Shown piece by piece: positions 32,128-43,577 of a stretch of DNA of 64,000 nucleotides. Within the stretch, counting starts at the first letter, position 1; the number at the start of each line of letters is the position of its first letter. The translations under genes were made by a program, and so were the position numbers. The stretch is from Paralithodes platypus (taxonomy: Eukaryota; Arthropoda; Malacostraca; Decapoda; Lithodidae): the NCBI GenBank assembly GCA_032716605.1, contig CM064509.1, positions 37,020,259-37,084,258 on the forward strand, given 5' to 3'. The notes below the pieces were generated by a model. That model was not told where the DNA came from. It searched no databases and was given only the letters and a program-made list of their open reading frames with translations.

Positions 32128-34050
32128 ATAGTTAAATGTTAACCAGAGTATAGTTAAATAAAATGTTAACCAGAGTATAGTTAAATAAAATGTTAACCAG
32201 AGTATAGTTAAATAAAATGTTAACCACAGTATAGTTAAATAAAATGTTAACCAGAGTATAGTTAAATAAAATGTTAACCACAGTATAGTTAAATAAAATG
32301 TTAACCACAGTATAGTTAAATAAAATGTTAACCACAGTATAGTTAAATAAAATGTTAACCACAGTATAGTTAAATAAAATGTTAACCAGAGTATAGTTAA
32401 ATAAAATGTTAACCACAGTATAGTTAAATAAAATGTTAACCACAGTATAGTTAAATAAAATGTTAACCACAGTATAGTTAAATAAAATTTTAACCAGAGT
32501 ATAGTTAAATAAAATGTTAACCACGGTATAGTTAAATAAAATGTTAACCACAGTATAGTTAAATAAAATGTTAACCACAGTATAGTTAAATAAAATGTTA
32601 ACCAGAGTATAGTTAAATAAAATGTTAACCACAGTATAGTTAAATAAAATGTTAACCACAGTATAGTTAAATAAAATGTTAACCACAGTATAGTTAAATA
32701 AAATGTTAACCAGAGTATAGTTAAATAAAATGTTAACCAGAGTATAGTTAAATAAAATGTTAACCACAGTATAGTTAAATAAAATGTTAACCACAGTATA
32801 GTTAAATAAAATGTTAACCACAGTATAGTTAAATAAAATGTTAACCACAGTATAGTTAAATAAAATGTTAACCACAGTATAGTTAAATAAAATGTTAACC
32901 AGAGTATAGTTAAATAAAATGTTAACCACAGTATAGTTAAATAAAATGTTAACCACAGTATAGTTAAATAAAATGTTAACCACAGTATAGTTAAATAAAA
33001 TTTTAACCAGAGTATAGTTAAATAAAATGTTAACCACGGTATAGTTAAATAAAATGTTAACCACAGTATAGTTAAATAAAATGTTAACCACAGTATAGTT
33101 AAATAAAATGTTAACCAGAGTATAGTTAAATAAAATGTTAACCACAGTATAGTTAAATAAAATGTTAACCACAGTATAGTTAAATAAAATGTTAACCACA
33201 GTATAGTTAAATAAAATGTTAACCAGAGTATAGTTAAATAAAATGTTAACCAGAGTATAGTTAAATAAAATGTTAACCACAGTATAGTTAAATAAAATGT
33301 TAACCACAGTATAGTTAAATAAAATGTTAACCACAGTATAGTTAAATAAAATGTTAACCACAGTATAGTTAAATAAAATGTTAACCAGAGTATAGTTAAA
33401 TAAAATGTTAACCACAGTATAGTTAAATAAAATGTTAACCACAGTATAGTTAAATAAAATGTTAAGCACAGTATAGTTAAATAAAATTTTAACCAGAGTA
33501 TAGTTAAATAAAATGTTAACCACAGTATAGTTAAATAAAATGTTAACCACAGTATAGTTAAATAAAATGTTAACCACAGTATAGTTAAATAAAATGTTGA
33601 CCAGAGTATAGTTAAATAAAATGTTAACCACAGTATAGTTAAATAAAATGTTAACCACAGTATAGTTAAATAAAATTTTAACCACAGTATAGTTAAATAA
33701 AATTTTAACCAGAGTATAGTTAAATAAAATGTTAACCACAGTATAGTTAAATAAAATGTTAACCACAGTATAGTTAAATAAAATGTTAACCACAGTATAG
33801 TTAAATAAAATGTTAACCAGAGTATAGTTAAATAAAATGTTAACCACAGTATAGTTAAATAAAATGTTAACCACAGTATAGTTAAATAAAATGTTAACCA
33901 GAGTATAGTTAAATAAAATGTTAACCACAGTATAGTTAAATAAAATGTTAACCACAGTATAGTTAAATAAAATGTTAACCAGAGTATAGTTAAATAAAAT
34001 GTTAACCACAGTATAGTTAAATAAAATTTTAACCAGAGTATAGTTAAATA
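32128..34050. repeat. 27-bp tandem array, left part (~71 units)
   Basis: Units combine GTTAACCACAGTATAGTT and AAATAAAAT, with CAGAG/CACAG alternation. The unit resembles the family A right-arm end (AATAAAAT, then TGTAGCCAGAATA). The 27-bp period gives long NILFNYTVV-type frames on the minus strand that I do not regard as coding. Confidence 0.97.
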
Positions 34051-37000
34051 AGTTGGGTCGGTGGGCTTGCGACCCCCACCCGGAAAAAATATCGAAGCAA
34101 GGAAAAACGAACGAACAGCCTCGGATGCGGACGAAACCAACGTTGACGAACCACGACCGACTAAGGACATGCCTTCGGACATTCTGAGAATGGCTACGTG
34201 GAATGTTAGTGGCATGAATGATGGCACAAAAGAGAGAGAGGTTCTGGAAGTGTTAGTGAATGCCAGGCTTGATGTATGTGGAATGACAGAGACCAAATGG
34301 AAAGGTTCAGATGTGAGAGAGTGGGAGTGTGGAATGGGTGTGTGTGCTGGAGTGAGTGAAGGAACAGCGAGAGAAGGTGCATGTTTGTTTGTAAGTAGCA
34401 AATGGAAGGAATGTGTAAGAGAGTATGGGTCTGTGGGTTCAAGGATTGTGTTGAGAATGAAAGTAGGAATACAAACGTGGGTGATTGTATGCGTGTATGC
34501 CCCGACAGAGGATACTTGAAAGAAAGAAAGAGGAGTCTCGGATGAATGTGGAGGCGTGCCTGGAGAAGTTTGACAAGAACGAAAGAATATTTCTGATTGG
34601 GGATATGAATGGTAAGGTGGGTGATAGGAAAGTTGAGGGAGTGGTGGGAGGGTGGGGGTACCATCAGAGGTGAATGGAATGGTAGTGCACTTGTGGACGT
34701 ATGTGTGGGAGGAGGCTGTGGATAGCCAACACCTTCTTCCGACACAGAATGATCCACAGGTACACGTGGAAACGGATGTTGACGATGAAGGATAAGACAG
34801 TGGTGGAACGAAAGTCATTGATTGATTATGTATGTGTGGATGAACGAATGAAGAAATCTGTGATGGATGCTAGGGTGTATAGGGGTATTGGAGGGGGTCT
34901 GTCTGATCATTATGTAGTGGTAGCTAAGGTTAGGATACAAAAGAAGTGGGTGAGGAGAGCGGGAGGGAGGCGAGAGGAGGGTGGAATGGTGAGGAGGGTG
35001 GAGAGGTTGCAGGAGGAGGAAATCAGGGAGGAGTACAGGAGAGCAGTGGAAAGACGACTAGGTGGGTTCGACCTGGAAGTTATGGAGGAAGTGGAGGAGA
35101 TGAGCAAGGTGTTTAAGGATGAGATCTGTGCAGCATGTGAGAGGTGTGTGGAGTGAGGAGAAGAGGGAGGGGAGTGAAAGGTACAGCATGGTGGACAGAA
35201 GAGGTAATAGCTTGGAAGAAAAGAAGAAAGCATATAGAGAGTGGTTGGGTAGTAGAGGGAATGAAGATTCCGAGAGACAGAAACGAGCGAGGTACGTGGA
35301 GAGTAAGAGGGTGGTGAAGAGAGTAGTGAAGGAAAGTAAGAGAAGAGTAGATGAGGAATTTGGAAGGAATCTGAGTGTAAAATGGAGGGAGAGTAAGAAA
35401 CTGTTCTGGAAAGAAGTCAAGAAAGTTAGGGAAGGTAGCAAGGGAAACAGTAAGGGTGTGAAAGATAAGAATGGGAGAATGCTAGCCGAGAAGCAAGAGA
35501 GAGTCGAAAGATGGAGGGAGTACTTCAGTGAGTTGCTAAATGAAAGGAATGAAGAGCCAGCAAACATAGCTGGATATGGTATGGGAGGGAGAAGAAGAGA
35601 AGTAGTGGAGGAGGAGGTGGGGATCAGGAGGTCAGAAGTGTGGAAGCCATGAAAAGAGTGAAGTTGGGAAAGCACCAGGAACGGATGGGTGGAGTGGGGA
35701 AATGTTGAGGTATGGTGGTGAGATAGTGATAGAATGGGTATGGAAAATGTGCAAACTAGCATGGGAGAAGGGGAGTGCACCCGATGGAAGACTGGCATAA
35801 TAGTCCCCCTATATAAGGGCAAAGGGGAAAGAGGAGTGTGTGGTAACCACCGAGAAATATGTCTTCTAAGCGTAGTAGGGAAGGTATACAGTAGGGTAGT
35901 GATTGTGAGAGTGAGAGTGAGAACGGAGAAAAGATTAGGCGACGAGCAGGGAGGTTTTAGGAAGGGAAGAGGATGTGTAGATCAGATTTTTACCCTGAAT
36001 TGTGTTGTGGAGAAGTATCTGGAGAAGAAACAAAAGGTGTATGTTGCCTTTATGGACTTGGAGAAGGCCTATGACAGAGTGGATAGAGAAGGTTTGTGGA
36101 AAGTACTTAGAATATACGGAGTAGAGGGCAAGTTGCTGAAAGCAGTGAAGAGCATGTATGAGGGTGCAAAGGCGGCAGTACGTGTGGAGAGTGAGCAGAG
36201 CGAGTTCTTTGACCTGAATGTTGGTTTGAAACAGGGGTGTGTGATGTCCCCGTGGTTGTTTACTGTATATATGGATGGAGTTATGAAAGAAATACTATCA
36301 AGAGCAGTGGATGTTGGTGTATCGCTGAAAAGGGAGGGAATTGAGTGGAAGCTACCTATACTGCTGTTTGCGGATGATACAGTTCTGATGAGTGATAATG
36401 AATGGGAGTTGCAGGGTCTGGTAAATGAGTTTGGAACAGTGTGCGAAAAAACGGAATTTGAAGGTAAATACGGGGAAGAGCAAGGTTATGGTCTTCGAAA
36501 GGGGTGAAGTCACAGAGTGTGAGGTGAAGCTGAACGGTCAGGCTATGGAGATCGTCAACTCTTTTAAGTATCTGGGCAGGTGTTGAGTAAAGATGGGACT
36601 ATGGATGAAGAGGTGCGGGAGAGGGTACAACAGGGGAAGAGGGTTGTAGGAACGCTAAAAGCAGTAACAAGAAATAGGGTGGTCAGTATGGAAGTGAAGA
36701 AGTCCTTGTATGACAGTGTGGTAATCCCGACACTGACTTACGGAAGCGAAGCATGGACGTTGGTTGAGAGACTCAGACCAAGAGTGAGAGCAGTGGAAAT
36801 GAATTACTTAAGGAGTGCGTGCGGAGTTACATGGAGGGATAGACAGACTAATGAGGAAGTAAGAAGGAGGTGTGGTGTGGAGGTAGATGTGCTGGAAAGT
36901 GTGAAAAGGAACAACTTGAGATGGTTCGGCCACATGGAACGTATGGAAAGCGAGAGAATGACTAAGAGGGTGTACGAGAGCGAGGTGGAGGGACAGAGGG

Positions 37001-37169
37001 GGAGAGGTAGACCGAATATGAGGTGGAAGGATGGAGTGAGGAAGTACATGAACGAAGGCGGTGCTGGTTGGGGGGAGGGGCGTCGACTGACTGGGGACAG
37101 AGGTGCATGGGGGCGGTTCGTTCGTTGCCACCCCTTCGGGGATCACGGCGTCAGGCAATAGATAGATAG
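34051..37169 (+). mobile_element. RTE-type non-LTR retrotransposon, near full length
   Basis: About 3.1 kb inserted in the 27-bp array. It begins AGTTGGGTCGGTGGGC and ends with GATA units (GATAGATAGATAG), as RTE elements often do. ATAGTTAAATA lies on both sides (34040-34050 and 37170-37180), fitting an 11-bp target-site duplication, but the array itself contains this string, so the duplication is not proven. Length is that of typical RTE elements (~3.2 kb). A second 3' end of the same family is at 22855. Confidence 0.9.
34061..37161 (+). pseudogene. RTE polyprotein (endonuclease and reverse transcriptase), broken
   Basis: Once made an endonuclease/reverse transcriptase for target-primed integration. 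Domains in order: APE endonuclease start LRMATWNVSG near 34183, catalytic-Glu region MTETKWKG near 34283, IGDMNGKVG near 34597, LSDHYVV near 34900; then RT with GKAPGTDGWSGEML near 35670, AFMDLEKAYDRVD near 36047, LKQGCVMSPWLF near 36226 and catalytic FADDT near 36366; then the C-terminal region YGSEAW near 36740 and LRWFGHMERME near 36916. The frame is interrupted by at least five shifts or stops (about 34505, 34675, 35140, 35650, 36470-36590), so it is inactive. Key RT aspartates survive. Confidence 0.85.
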
Positions 37170-38425
37170 ATAGTTAAATAAAATGTTAACCACAGTATAG
37201 TTAAATAAAATGTTAACCAGAGTATAGTTAAATAAACTGTTAACCACAGTATAGTTAAATAAATTTTTAACCAGAGTATAGTTAAATAAAATGTTAACCA
37301 CAGTATAGTTAAATAAAATGTTAACCACAGTATAGTTAAATAAAATGTTAACCACAGTATAGTTAAATAAAATGTTAACCAGAGTATAGTTAAATAAAAT
37401 GTTAACCACAGTATAGTTAAATAAAATGTTAACCACAGTATAGTTAAATAAAATGTTAACCAGAGTATAGTTAAATAAAATGTTAACCACAGTATAGTTA
37501 AATAAAATTTTAACCAGAGTATAGTTAAATAAAATGTTAACCACAGTATAGTTAAATAAAATGTTAACCACAGTATAGTTAAATAAAATGTTAACCACAG
37601 TATAGTTAAATAAAATGTTAACCAGAGTATAGTTAAATAAAATGTTAACCACAGTATAGTTAAATCAAATGTTAACCACAGTATAGTTAAATAAAATGTT
37701 AACCACAGTATAGTTAAATAAAATGTTAACCAGAGTATAGTTAAATAAATGTTAACCACAGTATAGTTAAATAAAATGTTAACCACAGTATAGTTAAATA
37801 AAATGTTAACCACAGTATAGTTAAATAAAATGTTAACCAGAGTATAGTTAAATAAAATGTTAACCACAGTATAGTTAAATAAAATGTTAACCACAGTATA
37901 GTTAAATAAAATGTTAACCACAGTATAGTTAAATATAATGTTAACCAGAGTATAGTTAAATAAAATGTTAACCACAGTATAGTTAAAAAAAATGTTAACC
38001 AGAGTATAGTTAAATAAAATGTTAACCACAGTATAGTTAAATAAAATGTTAACCACAGTATAGTTAAATAAAATGTTAACCACAGTATAGTTAAATATAA
38101 TGTTAACCAGAGTATAGTTAAATAAAATGTTAACCACAGTATAGTTAAACAAAATGTTAACCAGAGTATAGTTAAATATAATGTTAACCAGAGTATAGTT
38201 AAATAAAATGTTAACCACAGTATAGTTAAACAAAATGTTAACCACAGTATAGTTAAATAAAATGTTAACCACAGTATAGTTAAACAAAATGTTAACCAGA
38301 GTATAGTTAAATATAATGTTAACCAGAGTATAGTTAAATAAAATGTTAACCACAGTATAGTTAAACAAAATGTTAACCACAGTATAGTTAAATAAAATGT
38401 TAACCAGAGTATAGTTAAATAAAAT
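37170..38425. repeat. 27-bp tandem array, right part (~46 units)
   Basis: Same unit as 32128-34050. Single-base variants (AAATATAAT, AAACAAAAT) cluster only in 37920-38385, so the two flanks evolved or expanded differently. Confidence 0.97.
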
Positions 38426-38450
38426 GCGTCCTCGACAGCTGAAACATTAA
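38426..38450. mobile_element. Family A MITE, right end after the array
   Basis: ATGCGTCCTCGACAGCTG then AAACATTAA matches a family A right end and closes the element opened before 32128. Confidence 0.55.
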
Positions 38451-38456
38451 CAATAA

Positions 38457-38676
38457 TTAACCCCTTCAGTACCGGTGGCGTCCTTTTCATCATATTCTGG
38501 CAACTATTAGACGCCTTTATTCAGCTTAGGAAGGAGCTCTAGCAATTAATAAGGCTTGAGACTATTTCAGGTAATAAGGTAACTGCCACAGATCCCTACT
38601 AAGCTACATAATATTGTCTATATGTAGCTAGAATAAAATACAATACACGTCGCTGCTACCGTACTTAAAGGGTTAA
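38457..38676. mobile_element. Family A MITE
   Basis: TTAACCCCTTCAGTACCGG to GTACTTAAAGGGTTAA, with both arms clear. Confidence 0.9.
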
Positions 38677-38940
38677 GGGCAAGTTTTTAAAAATACCCCT
38701 AAGACCCCTTCAAGATAATTTTTTACATTTTTCGGTAAAAAACATTTCCCGGCCGAAGGCCAATTCCCCCTAAATTGCAGGCTGGCAATCGCTCACCAGG
38801 AATAAATCGACACCTAAATAGCACGAAAGGTCTTAACATTGATGAAGAAAATGGGCGAAAGGTCTTATAATCGTCAAAGTAATGGGGTGAATATCTTAAG
38901 ATCTGTGGCTAAACATGAGGGCGAAGGGGGTCTAGCTTTG
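38677..38940 (-). mobile_element. Family B element, inverted
   Basis: Has CCGGCCGAAGGCC, CACCTAAATAGCACGAAAGG and GGCTAAACATGAGGGCG. The right boundary is lost. Confidence 0.75.
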
Positions 38941-39189
38941 TGTTTTAATTATCTGCGATGTGTCTATCGCTGCCCTAAGACCACAACCTTATGGAATCAG
39001 TATAGTTCATTCATTACGGGTACCTCTAACCTCAGTACGGTACGGTACCTCAAAAACCACTAGAGTAATCCAGCTAATATGTCTACCATTTGGGAAGAGT
39101 CAGTCAAGGAATAGATGTGGACATTTACAGCCAATTTGCTCTAGCCCTATTTGAGTTACAGAAGATATAGGTCATGATGTATCGCCTAC

Positions 39190-39269
39190 TTACAGCGAAA
39201 ACTGAATAAAATGGTCTAATAGTAGCCAGAATAAAGTTAAAAGGACGTCGCCGGTACCGAAGGGGTTAA
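39190..39269. mobile_element. Family A MITE, right half
   Basis: AATAAAATGGTCTAATAGTA then GACGTCGCCGGTACCGAAG and GGGTTAA at 39269. The region from 38941 to 39190 is unassigned. Confidence 0.75.
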
Positions 39270-39326
39270 GGGTTGGGTACAGAATCAGGATAAGGATTAG
39301 GAAGGATGTGTCTGGTGATCCTAGCT

Positions 39327-39745
39327 TTAAGGGGGGTCACCTGCTTATTTTATCTCCGTTTCTCTCTTTCTCTGAGTTGTATCCATTCGGCCCCATTCAG
39401 CCTACTGTTTTAAGATGTTTATTCCCATCCAGGTGGCGATTTCTTCCTGGCGAGTGATAGCGAGCCAGCATTATATGGAGAAATCCGGCTTCACCGGAGA
39501 TATTTTTCTAACGAAAAATGTGCCGGTACAAATTTAGCCTGCTGTCAAATTATGTTTAAAACATAATTATGCTAGGTCTCTACCACTCGCCAGGAAAAAA
39601 TCGACACCTGTATGGGGATAATCGTCTTAAAACAGTAGGCTGAATGGGGCCGAATGGATACAACCCAAAGAGAGAGAGAGAGAGAGAGTGAGTGAGAGAG
39701 AGAGAGAAATCAAACGAGGTGGCCGGGCCCTCTTCAATATCTTAA
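39327..39745. mobile_element. TTAA-flanked foldback element, family D
   Basis: Family D definition: about 350-420 bp, TTAAGGGGGGTCACC at the left, landmarks GTATCCATTCGGCCCCATTC and CAGCCTACTGTTTTAAGA, with GGCGAGTGATAGCGAGCC, and the whole order repeated in complement. It shares the GCGAGCGATAGCGAGCC and TTTTTCTAACGAAAAATG pieces with family B, so the two are related. This copy has a GA run at 39668-39710. Confidence 0.85.
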
Positions 39746-40038
39746 CCCTTTCACTACCGGTGCCGACCTTCTAAAGCCGGTATCACACGAGCGCTTTTTT
39801 CACTCAACATTTATCCTCAAAACTGGTCTGGCAGCTTATGTGGTCAATATATGTAATATTTTGGTCACCTAAATTCATCTATTATCAGTCTAGTTTCTGA
39901 TACCAGTGCAAACTATTTCAGAAATGTTGCCAGAATTTTGTTGATCATTGTATGTTGATTATAAAAGCTCTCATGTGATACCGGCTTAACTATGGTTACT
40001 ATTACACGATTGTATTCGGCTTAAAAAAGACCTCCAGC
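39743..40038. mobile_element. Family A MITE, left half, holding a family F MITE
   Basis: TTAACCCTTTCACTACCGG starts the element. Family F occupies 39774-39987, and the arm resumes GGTTACTATTACACGATTG until it meets family E sequence. Confidence 0.7.
39774..39987. mobile_element. Family F MITE
   Basis: Inverted ends AAGCCGGTATCACACGAGCG and GTGATACCGGCTTA, with the interior ACTGGTCTGGCAGCTTAT. Confidence 0.85.
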
Positions 40039-40284
40039 AATTGACCACTTGCGAGTTTCGTTCTATAAGGAAGTTGGAGTTGTAGACATCGATCAATATT
40101 TAGCAGAAATAGCAGCGAAAATAATGTTGTAGTTAATTTATATATAAATGTAATCCAATTCAACCTACTGTACTATTACACCAGTGTATTCAACCTACTG
40201 TACTATTACACCAGTGTATTCAACCTACTGTACTATTACACCAGTGTATTCAACCTACTGTACTATTACACCAGTGTATTCAGT
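40039..40284. mobile_element. Family E element, left part with internal tandem
   Basis: AATTGACCACTTGCGAGTTT through ACATCGAT matches 21617. The right inverted end is missing. TTAAAAAAGACCTCCAGC just before it recurs as TTAAAAAAAAGGCCTCCAGC at 40663, so the intervening 640 bp may be an insertion or duplication product. Confidence 0.7.
40159..40281. repeat. 30-bp tandem repeat (4 units)
   Basis: Identical units of CAACCTACTGTACTATTACA plus CCAGTGTATT inside the family E remnant. Confidence 0.95.
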
Positions 40285-40666
40285 TTAAGGGGCAGATATT
40301 CGCTTTACCTGGACACCCATTCTCCCTCATGTTTACCACCATTAGTTTTAACATGTTAAGATGTTTGCCTCATTAGTTATTCGACTTTAAGACCTTTCGC
40401 CCCATTTCTTCGTCAATATTTAGACCTTTCGTGCTATTTAGGTGTCGATTTTTTCCCTGGCGAACGCTACTGAGCCTGTAATGTTGGAAGAACCGGCCTT
40501 CGGCCGGAATTTTTTTCTACCGAAAATCGTACAAATTAATAGAGAAGGGGGATCTAATGGATACTTTTTTTTTTTTTTTTTTTTTTTGATGGAGGTCTAG
40601 GGAGGAAACTAGAAAAATAATGAATACATGCAAAAATCGCCCAAAAAGTGAACCATCCCCCCTTAA
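40285..40666 (+). mobile_element. Family B element (long subtype)
   Basis: TTAAGGGGCAGATATTCG to CCATCCCCCCTTAA. A ~21 T run at 40566 interrupts the right arm. Confidence 0.88.
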
Positions 40667-40691
40667 AAAAAAGGCCTCCAGCAATTAACCC

Positions 40692-40857
40692 TTTGAATAT
40701 GTAACACCCTGTTCTTAACATTAATCATCAATTACAAACCCCAATATGTACTTTAATAAACTAATGAAAGCATAATATTATGGTCCTCCCGGGATTCCAA
40801 CTCGGGACACCACACCCAGAACATAAGCATCTATACCATTAGACCACCAACACAGTT
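40692..40857 (-). mobile_element. SINE-like S1, inverted
   Basis: On the minus strand GGTGGTCTAATGGTATAG (A box) and CGAGTTGGAATCCCGGG (B box), with the S1 tail. It is adjacent to the TTAA of the next family B copy. Confidence 0.75.
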
Positions 40858-41216
40858 AAGGGGGGATGGTTACCTTTTTGGGCGATGTTTGCATGTATTC
40901 ATTATTTGTCTAGTGTCCTCCCTAGACCTCCATCAAATTAAAAAAAAAAAAAACATCCATTAGATCCCCCTTCTAGATTAATTTGTACAAATTTTCTGGC
41001 CGAAGGCCGATTCTTCCAACATTACAGACTCACTATCGTTCGCCAGGGAAAACATCGACACTTAAATGGCACGAACGGTCTAAATATTGACGAATAAATG
41101 GGGCGAAAGGTCTTAAAAGCGACTAACTAATGGAGCAAACATCTTAACATCTGAAAACTAATGGGGCTAAACATGAGGGAGAAAGGGGACCAGAAAAACG
41201 GCCCATGTCCCCTTAA
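40856..41216 (-). mobile_element. Family B element (long subtype), inverted
   Basis: TTAAGGGGGGATGGTTACC to GCCCATGTCCCCTTAA. It carries TTGGGCGATGTTTGCATG, the complement of the long-subtype tail. Confidence 0.88.
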
Positions 41217-41234
41217 AGGTTGAATACACGAACA

Positions 41235-41451
41235 CGAGTAATATTAATGTAGCAGCGACGTGCGTTATATTGTATTATAGCTGTATTTATACTATATTAT
41301 GCAGCTTAGGAAGGCTCTGTGGTAGTTAAAAGGCTTGGTTGAGATAGTTTGAAGCCTTATCAAGGCTAGAGATCCTTCTCAAGCTGAATAAAATCGTCTA
41401 ATAGTGGCCAGAATGTGATGAAAAGGTCGTCCCTGGTACAGAATGGGTTAA
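41235..41451. mobile_element. Family A MITE
   Basis: Arms TTATGCAGCTTAGGAAGG and CTCAAGCTGAATAAAATC. It ends GGTACAGAATGGGTTAA and the left end is weak. Confidence 0.8.
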
Positions 41452-41835
41452 GGGCGCCCACCTCGCTTTTTTCTCTTTCTTTCCCTCTCTCTTTGGTTTG
41501 TATCCATTCGGCCCCATTCAGCCTACTATTTTAAGACGTTTACCACCATCCAGGTGTCAATATTTTCCTGGCGAGCGGTAGCGAGCCATATATATATATA
41601 TTTGTTTTGACAGCAAGCTAAATATGTAGGCTACATTATTCGATAGAAAAATGTCGCCGGCGAAGCCGGATTTCTCCATACAATGCTGGCTCGCATTCGC
41701 TCGCCAGGAATAAATCGACACCTGGATGGGGATAAACGTCTTAAAACAGTTGGCTGAATGGGGCCGAATGGATACAATCCAGGGAAAGAGAGAAAAGGAG
41801 AGAAAGATAAAAAAAAAAACGGTGACCCCCCTTAA
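41448..41835. mobile_element. Family D element
   Basis: TTAAGGGCGCCCACCTCGC to GGTGACCCCCCTTAA, foldback. It contains GCCGGCGAAGCCGG, the family D GC hairpin, and a TA run at 41590. Confidence 0.85.
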
Positions 41836-41971
41836 CAGGCTTGGAACTATCTCACTCCACTGCTTTTACTACCACAGGTCCTTCCTAAGCTGAATAATAT
41901 GGCCTAAATACAGCTAGAATAAAATATAACATACGTCGCTGGTACTCAAAGGGTTAACAAGACGTCGCCGG
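41836..41971. mobile_element. Family A MITE, right part
   Basis: ACCACAGGTCCTTCCTAAGC and GTCGCTGGTACTCAAAGGGT then TAA, plus a second end-like AGACGTCGCCGGTAC joining family C. Confidence 0.7.
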
Positions 41972-42186
41972 TACGGTTGCGCTAATAAGGCATGTCCAAG
42001 CGTCATTACGTTTGGCTTGCTTGCTCTGTGCTGTATTAATGTCTGTCAGATGTTGAATAGGGTGGGTAAGTGTAGGAACATGTTTTTATATTTCACTCGA
42101 TATGAAGAAATGAAGCTTAGATATTGCTGATACCAATTATTGATCAAAACATAGGTGCCGAGACATGACTTATTAGCGCGACTGTA
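41972..42186 (-). mobile_element. Family C MITE
   Basis: TACGGTTGCGCTAATAAGG to ACTTATTAGCGCGACTGTA. It is inserted at the TA of a family A end (GTCGCCGGTA). Confidence 0.85.
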
Positions 42187-42227
42187 CATAAGGGGCTACA
42201 TGATATGGGAGGGAATCAGAGGGTTAA

Positions 42228-42590
42228 TTAAGGGGGGTCATCTGCTTTGTTTCGCTCTCTGGGTTGTATCCATTCGGCCCCATTCAGCCTACTGATTTAA
42301 GACGTGTATCCCCATCCAAGTGACGATTTATACCCGGCGAGCGATAGCCAGCCACCATATTTTGGATAATTTGTGAGAGAGCTGGCTAAATTTCTCCGGC
42401 AAAGCCGGAGTTCTCCATAAAATGCTGGCTCGCTCACGCTCGCCAGGAAAAGCTGACACCTGGATAGGATGAATGTCTTAAAACAGTAGGCTGAACAGGG
42501 CCGCATGGATACAACTAGGATCTCTAGATACAACCAAGAAAAAGAAAAAAGCAGGTGACCCCCCTTAAGATAGCAGGTGACCCCCCTTAA
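42228..42590. mobile_element. Family D element
   Basis: TTAAGGGGGGTCATCTGC to GGTGACCCCCCTTAA. The last ~22 bases (GATAGCAGGTGACC..) are duplicated in tandem (42568 and 42590). The hairpin is CTCCGGCAAAGCCGGAG. Confidence 0.85.
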
Positions 42591-42597
42591 GATAGAT

Positions 42598-42827
42598 TTA
42601 ACCCCCATGATTCGCCCAAGATCCTGAATTAAATTGTCAGAACTTAGCCAGAACAAAATTAAAATGCGTCAATTTTATGCAGCTTAGGAAGGATCTGTGA
42701 TAGTTAAAAGGGTTATATGTGATAGTCTGTAGTCTATTAATTGCTACACATCCGTCCTAAGCTGAATAAATCTTCTAATAACTGCCGGAATATAATAAAA
42801 AGACGTCACCGGTACTGATGGGGTTAA
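42598..42827. mobile_element. Family A MITE, rearranged
   Basis: Two overlapping A-like parts (TTAACCCCCATGATTCGCC, AATGCGTCAATTTTATGCAG). It ends ACGTCACCGGTACTGATGG then GGTTAA. Confidence 0.75.
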
Positions 42828-43196
42828 GGTGGGATGGGCTACTTATTGGCTGAGTTATTTATTTTGTTATTATATTGTTCAGTTTCCCTCCTGGACCTCC
42901 ATCAAGCTTATAAAACCACCCCCTAGACTCCTAGAGGCTAGACCCCCTTTCAAGATAAATTTGTAAATTTTTCGATAGAAAAATTTCCCAGTCGAAAGCC
43001 GGTTCCCTCTAAAAATTACAGGCTCGCATTCGCTCGGCAGGAACTAATTAACACCTAAATGGCACGAGAGATCTTTATATTGACAAATAAATGGGGCAAA
43101 AGGTCTTAAAATCGCCAAACTAATGGGACGAACATCTTAAAATGTCAAAGCTTATGGTACTAAACATAAGGGAATAAACAACTACCTGGCCCTTAA
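42824..43196 (-). mobile_element. Family B element, inverted
   Basis: TTAAGGTGGGATGGGCTAC to CTACCTGGCCCTTAA. The GC hairpin has mutated to CCCAGTCGAAAGCCGG. Confidence 0.85.
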
Positions 43197-43412
43197 CCCC
43201 TTCTGTACCGGCGACGTCTTTATAAACAACTACCTGCCCCTTAACCCCTTCTGTACCAGCGACGTCTGTATAAACAACTACCTGGCCCTTAACCCCTTCT
43301 GTACCGGCGACGTCTGTATAAACAACTACCTGCCCCTTAACCCCTTCTGTACCGGCGACGTCTTTATAAACAACTACCTGCCCCTTAACCCCTTCTGTAC
43401 CGGCGACGTCTT
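43170..43412. repeat. 48-bp tandem repeat spanning a family B / family A junction
   Basis: Five units with AACAACTACCTGCCCCTTAA then CCCCTTCTGTACCGGCGACG. Each unit includes the end of the family B copy, the TTAA, and the start of the next family A copy. The amplification therefore happened after the two were side by side. Confidence 0.92.
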
Positions 43413-43577
43413 TTTAATTATTGTCTTGCTATGTCTAGACGATGTTGTGCAGTTTAAGAAGGACCTGTGGTAGTAAAGAGGGTTAAGTGAGGAGGCTGTT
43501 CATTTGTGGAGTCCCTTCTTAAGCTGAATATAAACATCTAGTTAGTAGTCAGAATACAGTTAAAAGGACGGCACCGG
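43371..43577. mobile_element. Family A MITE, right end replaced by family C
   Basis: Continues from the last tandem unit with ATTGTCTTGCTATGTCTAGA and CTTCTTAAGCTGAATATAAA. It stops at GGCACCGG, where family C begins. Confidence 0.8.

Noticed and set aside
32113..34818. A ~900-residue minus-strand open frame of NILFNYTVV / YLTILWLTF repeats
   Set aside because: It is the 27-bp array read in frame and runs on into antisense of the RTE element. The frame stays open because the period is a multiple of three.
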